From NCBI GenBank assembly GCA_965153355.1, contig OZ231126.1, positions 82,150,001 through 82,214,000 on the forward strand: a stretch of DNA of 64,000 bases. Direction: 5' to 3'. Below are positions 40,490 through 62,680 of this stretch, in pieces. How positions within the stretch are numbered: the stretch's first letter is position 1; each line of letters begins with the position of its first letter. Source of the stretch: Flaccisagitta enflata (Eukaryota; Chaetognatha; Sagittoidea; Aphragmophora). Under the pieces are notes generated by a model, which was given only the letters and a program-made list of their open reading frames with translations, made no database searches and had not been told where the DNA came from. Made by a program: the position numbers and the translations under genes.

Positions 40490-40965
40490 TTTTGGGCAGC
40501 GGCCCTAAAGGGCCGATGTCCTGTAGAACACAGATATTTCGAGACGTCCGTCCGTCCAACCGTTCATCCGTCCGTCCCTCCCCAGTTGACCATCAATGCC
40601 TCAGATTAGCCCTCCCAGACCTCAATTAAGCCCTCCAGGCCTCAAATCAGCCCTCTTTGCTTCAAATCAGCCGCCCCATGCTTCAAAACTGCCCTCAAGA
40701 CCTCAAATCTGCCCTCTTAAGCATGAAACCAGCCCTCCAAACCTCAAATCTACTCTCTGTGCCGTAATTATGCCCTCCAGCCCTAAAATATGCCTTCAGT
40801 GGCCTATATCAGCCATCCAGAGCCCCCTCAGGATAGATGGAAGGATGGACGTCTCGAAATTCCCCCCTGTGTTCTACAGGACATCAGCCCTTTGGGGCCT
40901 CTGCCCTGCTCTCACTCCACTTCTTCACTAAATCACTCCCAGCAGGGCATCGGGTACCGCTGACC
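40490..40965. mobile_element. Family D element (both ends present)
   Basis: GGGCAGCGGCCCTAAAGGGC and GATGTCCTGTAGAACACAG at the left pair with CTGTGTTCTACAGGACATC and GCCCTTTGGGGCCTCTGCCC at about 40868-40908. The interior (40597-40830) is an irregular 20-bp repeat of the CCTCAAATCAGCCCTCC type. The GGGCATCGGGTACCGCTGAC box follows. Confidence 0.75.
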
Positions 40966-41009
40966 ATGTGCGATCCTTGGATGCCTAGTTTTATCAATTT
41001 TATTCTCTT

Positions 41010-41117
41010 AAGTCATTTTAAGTCATTTTAGAGTATACTAAGTCATTCTAAGTCATTCTAAGTCATGCTAAGTCATTCTGTAAGTCTCGCACGCTACTTA
41101 TAGGTGTTGGCCTTGTT
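41010..41117 (-). mobile_element. Hairpin element fragment with AGTCATTCTA repeats
   Basis: TAAGTCATTC units, then CGCACGCTACTTATAGGTGT and TGGCCTTGTT, the reverse complement of the start of the element at 7680. Confidence 0.65.
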
Positions 41118-41638
41118 TGTACAAAAAGTATAATAAACAACATTCGGATTTAACAACCAAAATTACCCAGTCCCTTCAAGACCGTTACATCGGATTTCCA
41201 CTGTATCTAAAATAAGGACAAGAGCCTTTGGAGCTCTTACTGGTGTTTAATCCGGACCCATCACAACTATCCTTTAAATTTCTGAAAAAAACATTCCCTT
41301 ATCAAAAATTGTCATAGAGCTTGTCAAAAGTTATGCAACATTTAAAAAAGGGTAACCAATTTCATTCTATACATGAGATATGCAGATCACAAGAAAACAC
41401 TTGATAAATATGGCGGCATGAAAGAGACCATATCCATCTGGGCACCTTCTTATACTCCTCACATACCAAAGATAGCAAGAAACTCAAACTCTCTTCTTCC
41501 TGGAAGAGAGCCTTGTAAACCCTGACTGTTGTTAAGCGCATTTATAACAAAAACATCAATTATCAGCAGATGATGTTGCAATCACCTTGTTGAGTCAGCT
41601 TCCCAAACTCAGCTCAACCGAAATCGAAAAGTCTAGTT
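41118..41638. other. Intergenic sequence
   Basis: No feature recognised. Confidence 0.4.
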
Positions 41639-42345
41639 GTCGGGAAAAAAGTCGAAGTCAGTCTTCGATTTTTTGTCATATTCGAGAGAAACAGGGTTTT
41701 CATTTTCTTATTAAGAAGTTGGGGATCGCCACCGACCGAATGAGCCCTTCAATGAAATTGATATGGTATGTAAATTTAATAATTCTCTTTCATTTGGCGC
41801 CAAGCAGAATGATCTACGACTAATATTTCTTGCGTTATGATTTTTTAAAGATGTATTTACGAAAATTGCAAATTGAATTTCTTTCAATTTTTTATAATTT
41901 TAGGTAGCGTCAAAAAAGGAGTGTATTTTTGTTTGTTTGAGCATGCAAATACAAGAAAACATGTTTATGAGCATAGCTGCTCATCTGTGGGGGGTTTTGG
42001 AGGAATCTAGCTCATTCAGCTCATTTAGCGCAGTTTCTTTTTCTCATCTTAAATGTGATAAATGAATAAATATCTTGATACATGTTGTAGAAAGCATATA
42101 CAAAAAGGCATATCACTGAGCATAACTGATCATTTGAGAGGGTGATTTTAAGCATTTTAGCTCATTCAGCTGTCTTTTTTTTTAATTTTTGATGGGATAA
42201 ATAAATGTTTTGATAGGTGCATGTAAATACAAGAAAGCATGTCAGTGAGCATAGCTGATTGCCTGGTTGAGTGATTTTGAGTATTTTAGCTCGTCTAGCT
42301 CATTTGGCTCAGTTATATTTTTCTCTGATTTTCAGTGCAATCAAT
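41639..42345. mobile_element. Family F dispersed repeat, copy 3
   Basis: GTCGGGAAAAAAGTCGAAGT start; collinear with 5828-6560 over about 700 bp, including the TCTTTCATTTGGCGCCAAGC and AGCATAGCTGCTCATCTGTG blocks. Confidence 0.65.
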
Positions 42346-42933
42346 ATGTACAATTGCTCTTGTTAACATCTGTCAGCTTGGCTTAATGTTTCAAAACTTC
42401 TTCATATATCTTCTAATTTGAATAAGGTTTCGAAAAACGGTCCAAAAGCATTATCTAGAGCTGTCTCTTAAAATTCAAAAGAACGTAGCGTAATTTAAGT
42501 GGTGTATTATAAGTAATTCATCGTTCATTCCACTTCCATTTATCAACAATGAAAAGTAAATAACGACGTACATCTCATATTGCATTGCATAACTTGCATA
42601 AATTGACACGCGTTTTTTTTTTTGGTTTGAGACACAAAGAATTGTGATCAATCGTAATGACTTCCTCGTGTTAGTAGTATTTCTTTGGGGCACAAAAAAT
42701 AAAGGAGAAAAGCTTGCAATTGACTGGAATGTCAGGGGAAGCATATTTGGGGGAAGGAGGAGAAAGGGAGGTACAGGGTGGGTGAAGGGCAAGAGCCCAG
42801 AGGAGGGGGGGGGCACGGGGGAAAACTAATAATGTCATTACTAATAATGTCATAACTGATAATGCCATTACTAATAATGGTAGATAGAATCATAGAAGAG
42901 CGACCAAGAGTCTGATTGGCGAACAAAAAAGCC

Positions 42934-53302
<10,369 letters not shown>

Positions 53303-53404
53303 CTGTATCGGGTAAAAAGTATGCGTACATATGTACAAGGAACAAAAGGAAAAACGAACAAGGGACAGACAGATACAAACAAGCAAAAATACAGTTATAA
53401 GCTA

Positions 53405-53768
53405 TCAGGCAAAATGACAGACAACTGTAAGACAAAGCAAAGTAAGAAAGAAAGGAAGAAAAAAATTAAGAAGGATAGAAAGAAAAAAAAACAAAAAAAA
53501 ACAAATGAAGAAACAAGGAAAGAAAAAAGAGAACGAAATAGAGAAAAAAAAGCCGGAAGAAATTGCTAAATTGACAACCAACCAGGTAGCATGGGAAGAA
53601 AGAAAGCAAGAATGAAAAGAAAAGGAAGAAAGTAACTTTAAGATAGAAGGGAAGAAAGAGAGAAAGAGAGAAAGAGAGAAAGAAAGAGAGAAAGAAATGA
53701 AGAAAGAAAGAAAGAAAGAAAGGAAGAAAAAAAGAAAGGAAGAAAAAAAGAAAGGAAGAAAAAAAGCT
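53405..53768. repeat. Purine-rich GAAA/GGAAG block
   Basis: Impure (GAAA)n with AAAAAAC and GGAAG variants. No ORF of substance. Confidence 0.8.
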
Positions 53769-53805
53769 TAAAAACAACAGTCCTCGACTGTAGTCTATTT
53801 GGTGT

Positions 53806-54071
53806 CCGACCCGGCTACTCAGTCTGACCCGGCTACTCAGTCTGACCCGGCTACTCAGTCTGACCCGGCTACTCAGTCTGACCCGGCTACTCAGTCTGAC
53901 CCGGCTACTCAGTCTGACCCGGCTACTCAGTCTGACCCGGCTACTCAGTCTGACCCGGCTACTCAGTCTGACCCGGCTACTCAGTCTGACCCGGCTACTC
54001 AGTCTGACCCGGCTACTCAGTCTGACCCGGCTACTCAGTCTGACCCGGCTTCTCAGTCTGACCCGGCTACC
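53806..54071. repeat. 18-bp minisatellite, about 14-15 copies
   Basis: The unit GACCCGGCTACTCAGTCT is repeated almost perfectly, with two edge variants (CTTCTCAG, CTACCAATT). Eighteen is a multiple of three, so a plus frame reads SDPATQ repeats and a minus frame reads SRVRLS repeats; neither is supported as a gene. Confidence 0.95.
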
Positions 54072-54538
54072 AATTGCATACCTTAACACGGCGGTCTTTT
54101 ACTCCGCATAGGCCAGAATTGAGTGTCCAAAGACCTGAGGGGTGGAGAAGTGTTCCATGTCGCCTATGGAACACAAATCACCCTTCGGCAAGTTTTTACT
54201 AAAGCACATTTTTTGTTAAAATCACTTCCTCAATGGGAACGTAAATGACAGTTATTTGCTCGAAACGATCGAAATTTTTTAATCTTTAAAAAATCATAAC
54301 TCTTCTTCTAATAACGCCACAATGCTGGGATTGGGCTCATTCGACGACATTTTTTCAGTAGTTTGTCTGTGTAAAATTCCATCTTAATCGGTCAAGGGGT
54401 CGCCGAGCAAATTGAATTTGTATTTCAAAAATGATAAAAGAATTAGCTTTTTTTTTTAAATTTCGATAGGTCGTCAACCGTTCCATGCCATGAAGGAGCG
54501 AGAGACTGACAGACAGAGAGAGCGAGAGACTGACAGAC

Positions 54539-54540
<2 letters not shown>

Positions 54541-54609
<69 letters not shown>
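54541..54609. repeat. (GA)n microsatellite
   Basis: About 32 GA units followed by a decayed hairpin-element piece (CACGCAACTCTTCAAGAGG, GTCCGTCC array; 54629-54725). Confidence 0.9.
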
Positions 54610-54611
<2 letters not shown>

Positions 54612-55218
54612 ACATATAGAGACAGACACGCAACTCTTCAAGAGGATTTGTCTGTCCATCCATCCCTCCGTCCGTCCGTCTGTCTGTCCGCCCGTCCCAC
54701 TGTCCGTCCTCCCGTCCGTCTGTTCACCCATCTGTGGTGATCAAGTCGAAAAGTGGAAAAAATAGCATTTGTGATACGTTTTGGGCAGCAGCCCCGAAGG
54801 GCCGATGTCCTGAAGGCCACGGGTGAATTTCCAGACGTTCGTCCATCTGTCCATCCATCCATCTCCCCCTCTCCCTGAGGCCTCAAATGAGCCCTCTCAA
54901 GCCTCTTTTCCTGCTCATTGGCTTTGCTTGCTCGCTCCATTCATGGGCTTGCTCTCTCACTTTGCTCACTCCCTAGTAGGATGGTTGTTATTCATGAACA
55001 TGTGTTTGAGCAGTAATCGTGTTTCACAGAAAGAAACGCAATAGTCGTCCTCACTAGAAACACGCTCCAACTGATTTAGGTGTACTCAGCACTAACTCGG
55101 CATTCACTCAAAAAATTCATGTATTTGTTTGTAGTCTTTTCATGGTTGGATATTTCTTGAAAGGTATGGCATGTTTAGTTCCAAAGTTACCAGATTGGGG
55201 GAAAAGATTTGTATATTT

Positions 55219-55930
55219 GCCGGATACATGGCTACACTAGTCGCGTGCGGGTGGGAAAGGGCAATGATAGAAAAGGTCACTTTGGCGTTCAGGAGCAAGA
55301 GCAGCGAGCTCACAAAGCTCAAAAATACCAAAAAAGTAAAAGTCGCAAAAGCGTTAGATGGTCAGCGGTACCCGTGCCTTAGTAAGTTGTGCTTGAAGTT
55401 TGAGGGGAGCAGGACAGTGGCCCCGAAGGGGTCGATGACCTATGTTTTCACATGTATGGGGAATTTTTTCCTCCTTCTCGTTCGTCCCCTCCAAAACCCA
55501 GTCTTGAGGCCTAAATTTCAGCCTGGAGGCCCAGATCCCAGTATCAAGGCCCAAATCCTAGCCTTTAGGCCCTAATCCTAGCTTCAATGGCTGGGATTTG
55601 GACCTCAAGGCTGAAATTTAAGCCTCCAAGCTGGGATCTGGGCCGCCAGGCTGGGACTTGGGCCTCGAGGCTAGGATTAGGGCCTCAAGGCTGGGATTTG
55701 GGCTTTGAAACTGGGGTTTACGCCTGGAGACTTGAAATTGGGCCTCAAGACTGGGATCCGAGGGGGGGACGGAGGAGAAGAAGAGGGAGAAGGAAAAATT
55801 CCCCATATGAGTGAAAGCATAGGTCATCGACCCTTTGGCGCCGCTGCCTATTAAGGGGACAGACCGACCAACCAACCAACTGGCGGAACAACATAGCAGG
55901 GTGTAGAATCGCGTAGCACGCGACTAAAAA
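55219..55930 (+). mobile_element. Subfamily A hairpin element with family D element nested inside
   Basis: GCCGGATACATGGCTACACT, AGTCGCGTGCGGGTGGGAAA at the start; GACCGACCAACCAACC, AGCAGGGTGTAG, AATCGCGTAGCACGCGACT, AAAAA at the end. Between them is a family D unit (about 55363-55855) with CCCCGAAGGGGTCGATGACC ends and a 20-bp GCCTCGAGGCTGGGATTTG-type array. Confidence 0.65.
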
Positions 55931-55936
55931 GATATC

Positions 55937-55995
55937 TTTAGATGCGTCCTCGCATCTCTATGAGAGGCTTTATCCATTTGTTGGTCCGTCCGTGG
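55937..55995 (-). mobile_element. Subfamily B end fragment
   Basis: TTTAGATGCGTCCTCGCATCTC, TATGAGAGGCTTTATCC, then lost. Confidence 0.6.
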
Positions 55996-56009
55996 CTTTT
56001 TTTTTTACG

Positions 56010-56603
56010 TACCCCGTGTTCAATCTCAAAGTGGGAAAAGTAAAAAGCTTACAATCCTAAACGCAACCTGTCAGTGATTTCAAATCATTTTTCTCTTGTA
56101 GTATTATGTTTGACGTTTTTTGTGTAAAAATTTCATTGGTCTAGCCTTAATAGTTTGTCCACAACATCAATTTTAAGAAAAACAAGTATATGAAGTTTGA
56201 GCTAAAAAACTCTCATTTTGATCATGATAGTTTTTCATAAAATTGCTCTAAATTTCAAATAGTTTGAGCTAAAAATGCCAGATTGGTATCAAATGAAGTA
56301 TAATTTGAAAACGCTTACATCTGAGACCAATCTGGCACGTGCTATCGAGCCATTTGAGAATTACAGGCAGAATATTGAAAAACAGTGTTGATAAAAATAT
56401 GAGTTTTTGAGCCTCAACTGTAAACACTTGCTTTACTTCAAATTGATGTTGTGGACTAACTATTTAAGCTAGACCAATGAAATTTGCACACAAAAAACGT
56501 CAAATATATTACTACAAGAGAAAAATGATTTGAAACCACTGACTAAGTGTGTTTAGAAATGTAAGCTTTTTTCTTTTCCCACTTTGAGATTGAACACCCT
56601 GTA
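56010..56603. mobile_element. Foldback/MITE-like element, TACxxxGTGTTC ends
   Basis: GTGTTCAATCTCAAAGTGGG at 56016 pairs with CCCACTTTGAGATTGAACAC at 56579. Long arms also pair (ATCATTTTTCTCTTGTAGTA with TACTACAAGAGAAAAATGAT, GACGTTTTTTGTGT with its complement). The TACAGGGTGTTC-like right end suggests a Tc1/mariner-type relative. Confidence 0.85.
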
Positions 56604-56612
56604 TATATATAA

Positions 56613-56620
<8 letters not shown>

Positions 56621-56707
<87 letters not shown>
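56621..56707. repeat. (CT)n microsatellite
   Basis: About 43 CT units. Confidence 0.95.
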
Positions 56708-56709
<2 letters not shown>

Positions 56710-56819
56710 ATCTCTTGCTCGCGCTCAATAAAAAGCTAAGTCGTTGGAAAACAAGGCCAACACCTATAAGTCATGTAAATGATGCAGGATGTCCTGAAAT
56801 GACTTAACAGTCGCAAAAG

Positions 56820-58255
56820 CGTAAGATGGTCACCGGTACCCGTTGCCCCTATTTGAGTATATGTAGGTGTGTGATGGTGAGAGGGGCAGCGGCTCTAAAG
56901 GGGCCGATGACCTATGCTTAGTAGATTTTGAAGCTCTAAGCTTGAATTTGAGCATCAATACTGGTATTAGAGCCTCAAAGTTGTGATTTGAGCCTCCAGT
57001 CTGTGATTTGAGCCTCAAGGTTGTGATTTGAGCTTTGAGCCTGTGATTTGAGCCTTCAGGCTGTGATTTGAGTCAAGACTTGGAATTGAACCTCGGAGGC
57101 TTGGGCTACAGACTTTAGACTGGAACTTGAGCCTTGAGGCTGGGATGTGACCCCCGATGCTGGGATGTAAGCCTCAGGGCTAGGATTTGAGCCTCAAGAC
57201 TGTAATTTGAGTCTCAAGGCTGGGATTTGAGCCTCAAGGCTGGGATTTGAGCCTCAAGGCTGGGATTTGAGCCTCGAGGCTGGGATTTGAGCCTCGAGGC
57301 TGGGATTTGAGCCTCGAGGCTGGGATTTGAGCCTTGAGGCTGGGATTTGAGCCTTGAGGCTGGGATTTGAGCCTCGAGGCTGGGATTTGGACCTTGAGGC
57401 TGGGACTTTAGCTCTTAGTATGACATTTGAGCCTCAAGGCTAAGATTTGGGCCTTGAGGCTAGAATTTGGGCCTCAAGGCTGGGATATGAGCCTCAAGGC
57501 CAGGATATGAGCTTCGAAGGGGGGAATGGAGGAGGGGAAGAACTAGTCATCCAAGAATTGCACATGGTCAGCGGTACCAGATGCCCTGCTTGGAGTGATC
57601 AAAAGAACAGGTCGCTTAAGGGCAATATATGGTCAGCGATACCCGTTGCCCTGCTTTGAGTGATTGTGAATTGGAGTGAGGAGTAGCAGGGCAGCGGCCC
57701 CGAAGGGGACAAAGTCCTGTAGAACACAGGAGGACTTTCGTTCGTCCTGCCTGAAGTGGATGAGATGCTATAGAGGGCTGATTGAAGGCTGAAGGTCTAA
57801 GAAGGCTGATGTAAGGCCTGAGAATGCCAATTGGAAGCTTGAGAGGGCTGACTTAAGGCAGAAGAGCAAAAAATTGAGGCTTAGGTGGCTGATTTGAGGC
57901 CTGACCCGCCTGAGAGGCCAGGTTTGAGGCATGAGAATTTGAATTTGAGGCCTGAGAGGCCTAATTTGAGGTCTGAGAGGCCAGGTTTGAGGCCTGAGAG
58001 GTTGGATCCGAGGCCTGAGAGGACAGATTTGAGGCCTGATAGGCTCGATTTGAGGCCTGATAGGCTGGATTTGAGGCCTGAGAGGCTGGATTTGAGACCT
58101 GAGAGGCCATATTTGAGGCCTGAGGGACCTGATAAGGGGGGGGGACGAACAAACACAGGAACGGATGGACGGACGAACGAACGAAAGTCCCCCTGTGTTC
58201 TACAGGACTTCGTCCCCTTTGGGGCCGCTGCCCAAAAAGTGGAGTGAGAGCAGGG
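56820..58255. mobile_element. Family D elements with 20-21-bp minisatellites
   Basis: Two adjoining units. 56930-57520 is a GCCTCAAGGCTGGGATTTGA (20 bp) array. 57664-58245 is bounded by GGCAGCGGCCCCGAAGGGGA, AAGTCCTGTAGAACACAGG and the mirrored CCTGTGTTCTACAGGACTT ... GGGGCCGCTGCCC, with a GGCCTGAGAGGCTGGATTTGA (21 bp) array at 57895-58130. GGTCAGCGGTACC boxes recur at 56830, 57565 and 57632. Confidence 0.8.
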
Positions 58256-58852
58256 CAGCGGCTCCAAAGGGCAGAATCTTGTCGAAAAGAGCAGATTTGG
58301 GGTTTGGGAGAAATCATCCATTTTGCGTGATGGACAAGTCGACCGACAGACAGATATGAATTCTCATGGATGTGCGATAATACTATATTTATTAATACAC
58401 ACTACAGACTAATCTTGACCCAAAGCAGTCAGAAATCACGTTCATTTGCATTTGTAGTATGTTCCTGAGTGAGCCACTAAAAACAGTTAAATTCAAATTC
58501 CTTTTTTTACAAAGAAACTCGATTATCTCCGCAACCCCTTGACCGATTGAGTTGAAATTTTACACAGAAAAACTACTAATAAAAAGCCGTCGAATGAATC
58601 CAATCCCAACATCGTGGCTTTATTAGAAGAAGAGATATGATTTTCTAACCATTAAAAAAATGCGACGATTTGAACCAAGAGCTTGCATTTTCTTTCTCCT
58701 CGTCAGAATGATTTTAAAAGAAAATTTGCTTTAGTAAAAACTTACCAAAGGGTGATTCGTGTTCCCTAAGCGACATGGAACACTAATCCAACACTCGCAT
58801 CTATGGACACTTACCCCTAGCTTATGCGGAATAAAAGACCGCCGTGTTAAAT

Positions 58853-59090
58853 CAAAAAAAAAAAAAAATTTTTTTTCAAAAAAAAAATAAATTTTTTCAA
58901 GACAAAAAATTTTTTTACAAAAAAAAAAAAAAAAAATTTCAAAAAAAAATTTTTTTCAAAAAAATACGATTTTTTTTCAAAAAAAAAATTCAAAAAAAAA
59001 GATTTTTTTGCAAGACAAAAAAATTTCAAAAAAATTTTTCAAAGAAAAAAAAAAAAATTTCAAAAAAAAAAAGAAAATTTATAGTCCAGG
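58853..59090. repeat. Alternating poly-A/poly-T patch
   Basis: Runs of 7-16 A and 5-8 T separated by single C or G bases. Confidence 0.85.
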
Positions 59091-59410
59091 ATATAATGTT
59101 ACTAGATACATCATAAATACCCTTATATATTCTTAACCAATACTCAGAATTTACTGAAATCTTGCAGGGGAGCTTTAATTGATGCAATGAACCTTCACAA
59201 CAAGTTTGAACAACATTGGTGAACCTTTACTACCCTTCCCCTATGTAAATTGCTAATATTACTAGCAAAATACCCTAATATCTTCTAAACTAATACTCAG
59301 AATTATCTGAAATCTTGCAGGGTAGCTTTAATTACTACAATGAACTTCCAAAACAAGTTTAAACAACATTGGTGAACCTTTACTACCCTTCCCCTATGTA
59401 AATTGCACAA
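59085..59410. repeat. Tandem duplication, about 157-bp unit, two copies
   Basis: TGAAATCTTGCAGGG, AACATTGGTGAACCTTTACT and ACCCTTCCCCTATGTAAATT each occur twice at about 157-164 bp spacing. Confidence 0.85.
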
Positions 59411-59650
59411 GTCGAAGAATTAATAATACTACAAAAATAATAGGCAAAGGGTATTAAACATTTATGAAAGTTGTTGAAAGTTGGTACACAGGATAGTAAT
59501 GCTCTAAAAATAACACTGACAAAGTTTCATAAACATCTGAGTACTGGTTCCCAAGTTTTTAAGGGTTGAGACAAACGACAAACGACAAACAGCTTACTAC
59601 ACAATCAGTGCTATGTTATAGTCCTCGACGTAAACTGATCTTCGAGGACA

Positions 59651-59652
59651 AA

Positions 59653-59716
<64 letters not shown>

Positions 59717-59720
59717 AAAC
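59651..59720. repeat. (GAAA)n microsatellite
   Basis: About 17 pure AAGA units. Confidence 0.95.
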
Positions 59721-60016
59721 ACAAAAGTTTCATCTTGTATATATATCCTGAGAAATTGGGAAACACAGCCTGTCCTTTGTGCAACATTTTTTTCCTAGGC
59801 CATCTGGAAGCGATGAGGGATACCAGACCGGGGAGAGCAAGTTTATTCAACCGATATGAAAGAATGAAATAAAAAATTTTAAAGCCTTATACAAGTAACA
59901 TGAAATCCTTTGCCAACATCATTTTGAGGTTTTTCGGGCACACGAATGTTATCTGAAATTTTGACAAGTCACCTTAGAAGTCTAGACACAATAACATACA
60001 AGTAGAATGACAGTAG

Positions 60017-60219
60017 AACAAGGCCGGATACACGGCTACCCCAGTCGCGTGTGGATGGGCAGGGGCTGTATTTGAGGTAACTTGATCATTTGGGCAGAAG
60101 CAGTGAGGCCAAAGACCGCAAAAAAAAAAGTAAAGTGTGACAGACGGACCGACGGACGGACGGACGGACGGACGGACCGACAAAGCGAGGTGTTGAGTCG
60201 CGTATTACGCGACAAAAAA
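60017..60219 (+). mobile_element. Subfamily A hairpin element
   Basis: AACAAGGCCGGATACACGGC, AGTCGCGTGTGGATGGGCAG, (GACGGACC)n, AGTCGCGTATTACGCGAC, AAAAAAA. Confidence 0.85.
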
Positions 60220-62230
60220 AGAAACGGTGCGTGACAGGCAGAGTAGACATTATTATGCGATTCGATGTCATGATCCAGTCTCAAATCAGCATGCAAGAAT
60301 AACATTTTGATGCAACGGTGAATCTGGATTTCTTTTGTTATAGACGTTTCAATGCATCCATATTTCGGACATTAGTATGATAAAATGGATGCCAATATGT
60401 ATACACGCATAGTCTCGTTTTGTGTGCGCCACGTGGTAAATCATACTTACTATTTCACGTGTTTAACTGATGAACGTTAGTTTCCATTCAGTAATCATTC
60501 ATTGAAATTCAGAGTCCAATTCATAAGGTATTTGTAGTTTGCCACGTCCCATTTTTGTAGTCATTTTAGTCAAATGGACTCTACATACATTTAACTATTT
60601 AGTAACCCTTTTTAACAGTGCAATAGGTGCTGTTCTGTAAAAGAGATTAACCATACAATTCTGAAGCAATCTTTAATAACAGAGTTCTTATACTTTTTCT
60701 ACGTCCTAGCTGCATCATTGTCAGTAGACTTTAGAGCGTTGTGTAACTGTTGTTGATATCCGTTTGGATTGTTGCCTAAATGCTGGATAGGATTTGTCAA
60801 TCATTATCTCCTTACGTTTCTAGATTGATTGGTGAAGATGAAGTTGTAACGCTTTGTGTAGGCTTTTACCGTGACTTTTCTAGAAGATATCTCCTTACAG
60901 CAACAGTGCTGTTGTCAGTAGCAATGCAGATTGATGGTTAATTCTCAAAGTGTTTCCTCCCTCCATGAACCAGAAGTGGCTACGGCCCATAATAAGGAAG
61001 AATATCCCTAGGTTGGATGCAGAGATTCCCAAAGTCAAATCGAGTTACCGGAAGTTAGTTGATGACTCATTGAGTCAAATTGTGATTCCTCAAGTCAAGA
61101 GTGAATTGGACGTATCGAGGGTCGCTCGGCAGGCGAGGCCGATTTATCCGCGTGGCGAATCAAACACGCACGGTGCCTTGTCCGCTTTGGGCGGTCACGG
61201 CTACTATCAAATAACGGACGCATTTGGACAAGATTGAGGACAGGTCCGTAACCGTGCGGTTTGACTGAGTTTATGGTGCATATGATATGCGTAAATATCT
61301 TGTTAATAAGTGGTACATCTGCCAAATTATTCATGGTAAGCTGCCATGGATGTTGATGAAGGTACGTCTGTAATCCGACAGCCTCTCTTTGGCCATAGGA
61401 GCCACTCCTCTCTGGTGGTTACCAGTCTTGCCCCGTTTCTTAATGCAAGACCCTGAGTTCTCTAAGTACCTGAGTCAAGTAGGTCATAGTTTTCAAGGTC
61501 AGGCGATGAGTGATCGAACCCCAAGGGGAAAAACCTCATGAGTTCCGGATCGGCGAACTCTGGATGAGCCAGTTTGCAAGTTTGGAGCGCGCGGAATTTG
61601 TGAGGAAGCTCAAGCTCTTCGGTTGACCTCGGTTTATTTCATCTTCACTTCCAACCTCTGTACATATGGTAGTAACCCTCAGGGGTTAGTGGCCGCCATT
61701 CGTGGAAGTTTTGAAGGGTTTTCTGCGTCTTCAAGATGGAAGCGGCATCTGTTTAGGAAACAAATTCTTGAAAGACCTTTCTCTTCCGTTTCATGGTATT
61801 TTCCGATTTCGAACGACACTGAGTTGGCGAACTTGGGAGGCGTGCAGATCGGAGCCGTTCAAGCGCAACTTTGGAGAAACGAAATTTAGGGAGTACCAAA
61901 ACCCCTTTTCTCAACTCTATTTGGTTTGGCATTGTACTCGGTGATGGGAATCATTAGTAATTATAAATGGTGATAGTTGAAAGCGGTAAAAGGCCTATGC
62001 TTAGCAAGTATTAATGGAAAGAGAACTCAATTTAAGTGAATGAAGAGAATTGGAATCCCCTTACAGTTGGCATAACTGTACTTGTTCTTATACCAAACCA
62101 TTAACCAAACCATTGGTTGAAACCGTTCTTATCAAACTCATTCTAACGTGATCAGAGAAACAATCGTTCTTAAACAAATCTGTAAATGGTCTTGCAGTGA
62201 AATTGGTTTTCCACGGAAATTTGAAAACTA
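60220..62230 (+). other. Probable LTR and leader of the retrotransposon, boundaries not resolved
   Basis: Sequence composition changes after about 60400: microsatellites stop and GC content rises. With only one end in the window, the LTR cannot be delimited. Short ORFs at 60950-61237 and 61623-61889 show no recognisable domain. Confidence 0.4.
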
Positions 62231-62231
62231 G

Positions 62232-62680
62232 TCAATTGAAGAAAACAACGGTCGAAATTCTATCTGTCAGCAAGACCACAATTTGTCACAATGACTGTTC
62301 AGGATGCAGAGTGGCAAAATTTTGCCTTCTAATCAATTTAAGAAAACGATAGACGTTCACTCTTCGGGAGTGGACAGTCGAAATTCCATCTGTCAACAAG
62401 ACAACAATTTGTCACAATGTCTGTTCAGGATGCAGAGTGGCAAGATTTTGCCTTCTAATCAATTGCAGAAAACGATTGACGTTCACTCTTTGGGAGTGAA
62501 CAGTCGAAATTCCATCTGTCAGCAAGACAACAATTGGTCACAATGTCCATTCAGGAGGCAGAGTGGCAAGATTTTACCCTCTAATCAATTGAAGAAAACG
62601 ATAGACGTTCACTCTTCGGGAGTGGACAGTCGAAACTCCATCTGTTGGCAAGACCACAACCTTTCACAATGTCCGATCAG
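62232..62680 (+). repeat. 126-bp tandem repeat in gag leader, each unit with a mini-gag start
   Basis: AGGATGCAGA-type landmarks recur at 62301, 62427, 62553 and 62679, exactly 126 bp apart. ATGs at 62291, 62417, 62543 and 62669 are in equivalent positions. The first three open 13-codon ORFs (for example MSVQDAEWQDFAF then TAA); the fourth is the gag start itself (MSDQDADWQDFLAQM). Confidence 0.9.

Larger units (their letters stand above)
54083..58850. mobile_element. Pair of inverted approx. 350-bp repeats with TTAACACGGCGGTC ends
   Basis: TTAACACGGCGGTCTTTTACTC at 54083 and its reverse complement ending at 58850 continue for about 350 bp with homology: the ATGTCGC/GCGACAT block next to TGGAACAC or GTTCC, ACCCTT then AAGTTTTTACTAAAGC against GCTTTAGTAAAAACTT, CCACAATGCTGGGATTGG against CCAATCCCAACATCGTGG, and TCGGTCAAGGGGT against ACCCCTTGACCGA. 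This is either one 4.8-kb element with long TIRs or two opposed copies. No transposase ORF lies between. Confidence 0.65.

Noticed and set aside
53466-54089. 207-codon minus ORF of SRVRLS repeats plus Phe/Ser-rich tail
   Set aside because: It is made of the 18-bp minisatellite and a GAAA-rich block; no start context, homology or splice logic.
60950-61237. 95-codon ORF upstream of gag
   Set aside because: No domain recognised, and it sits in the likely LTR/leader of the retrotransposon; kept as unresolved noncoding.
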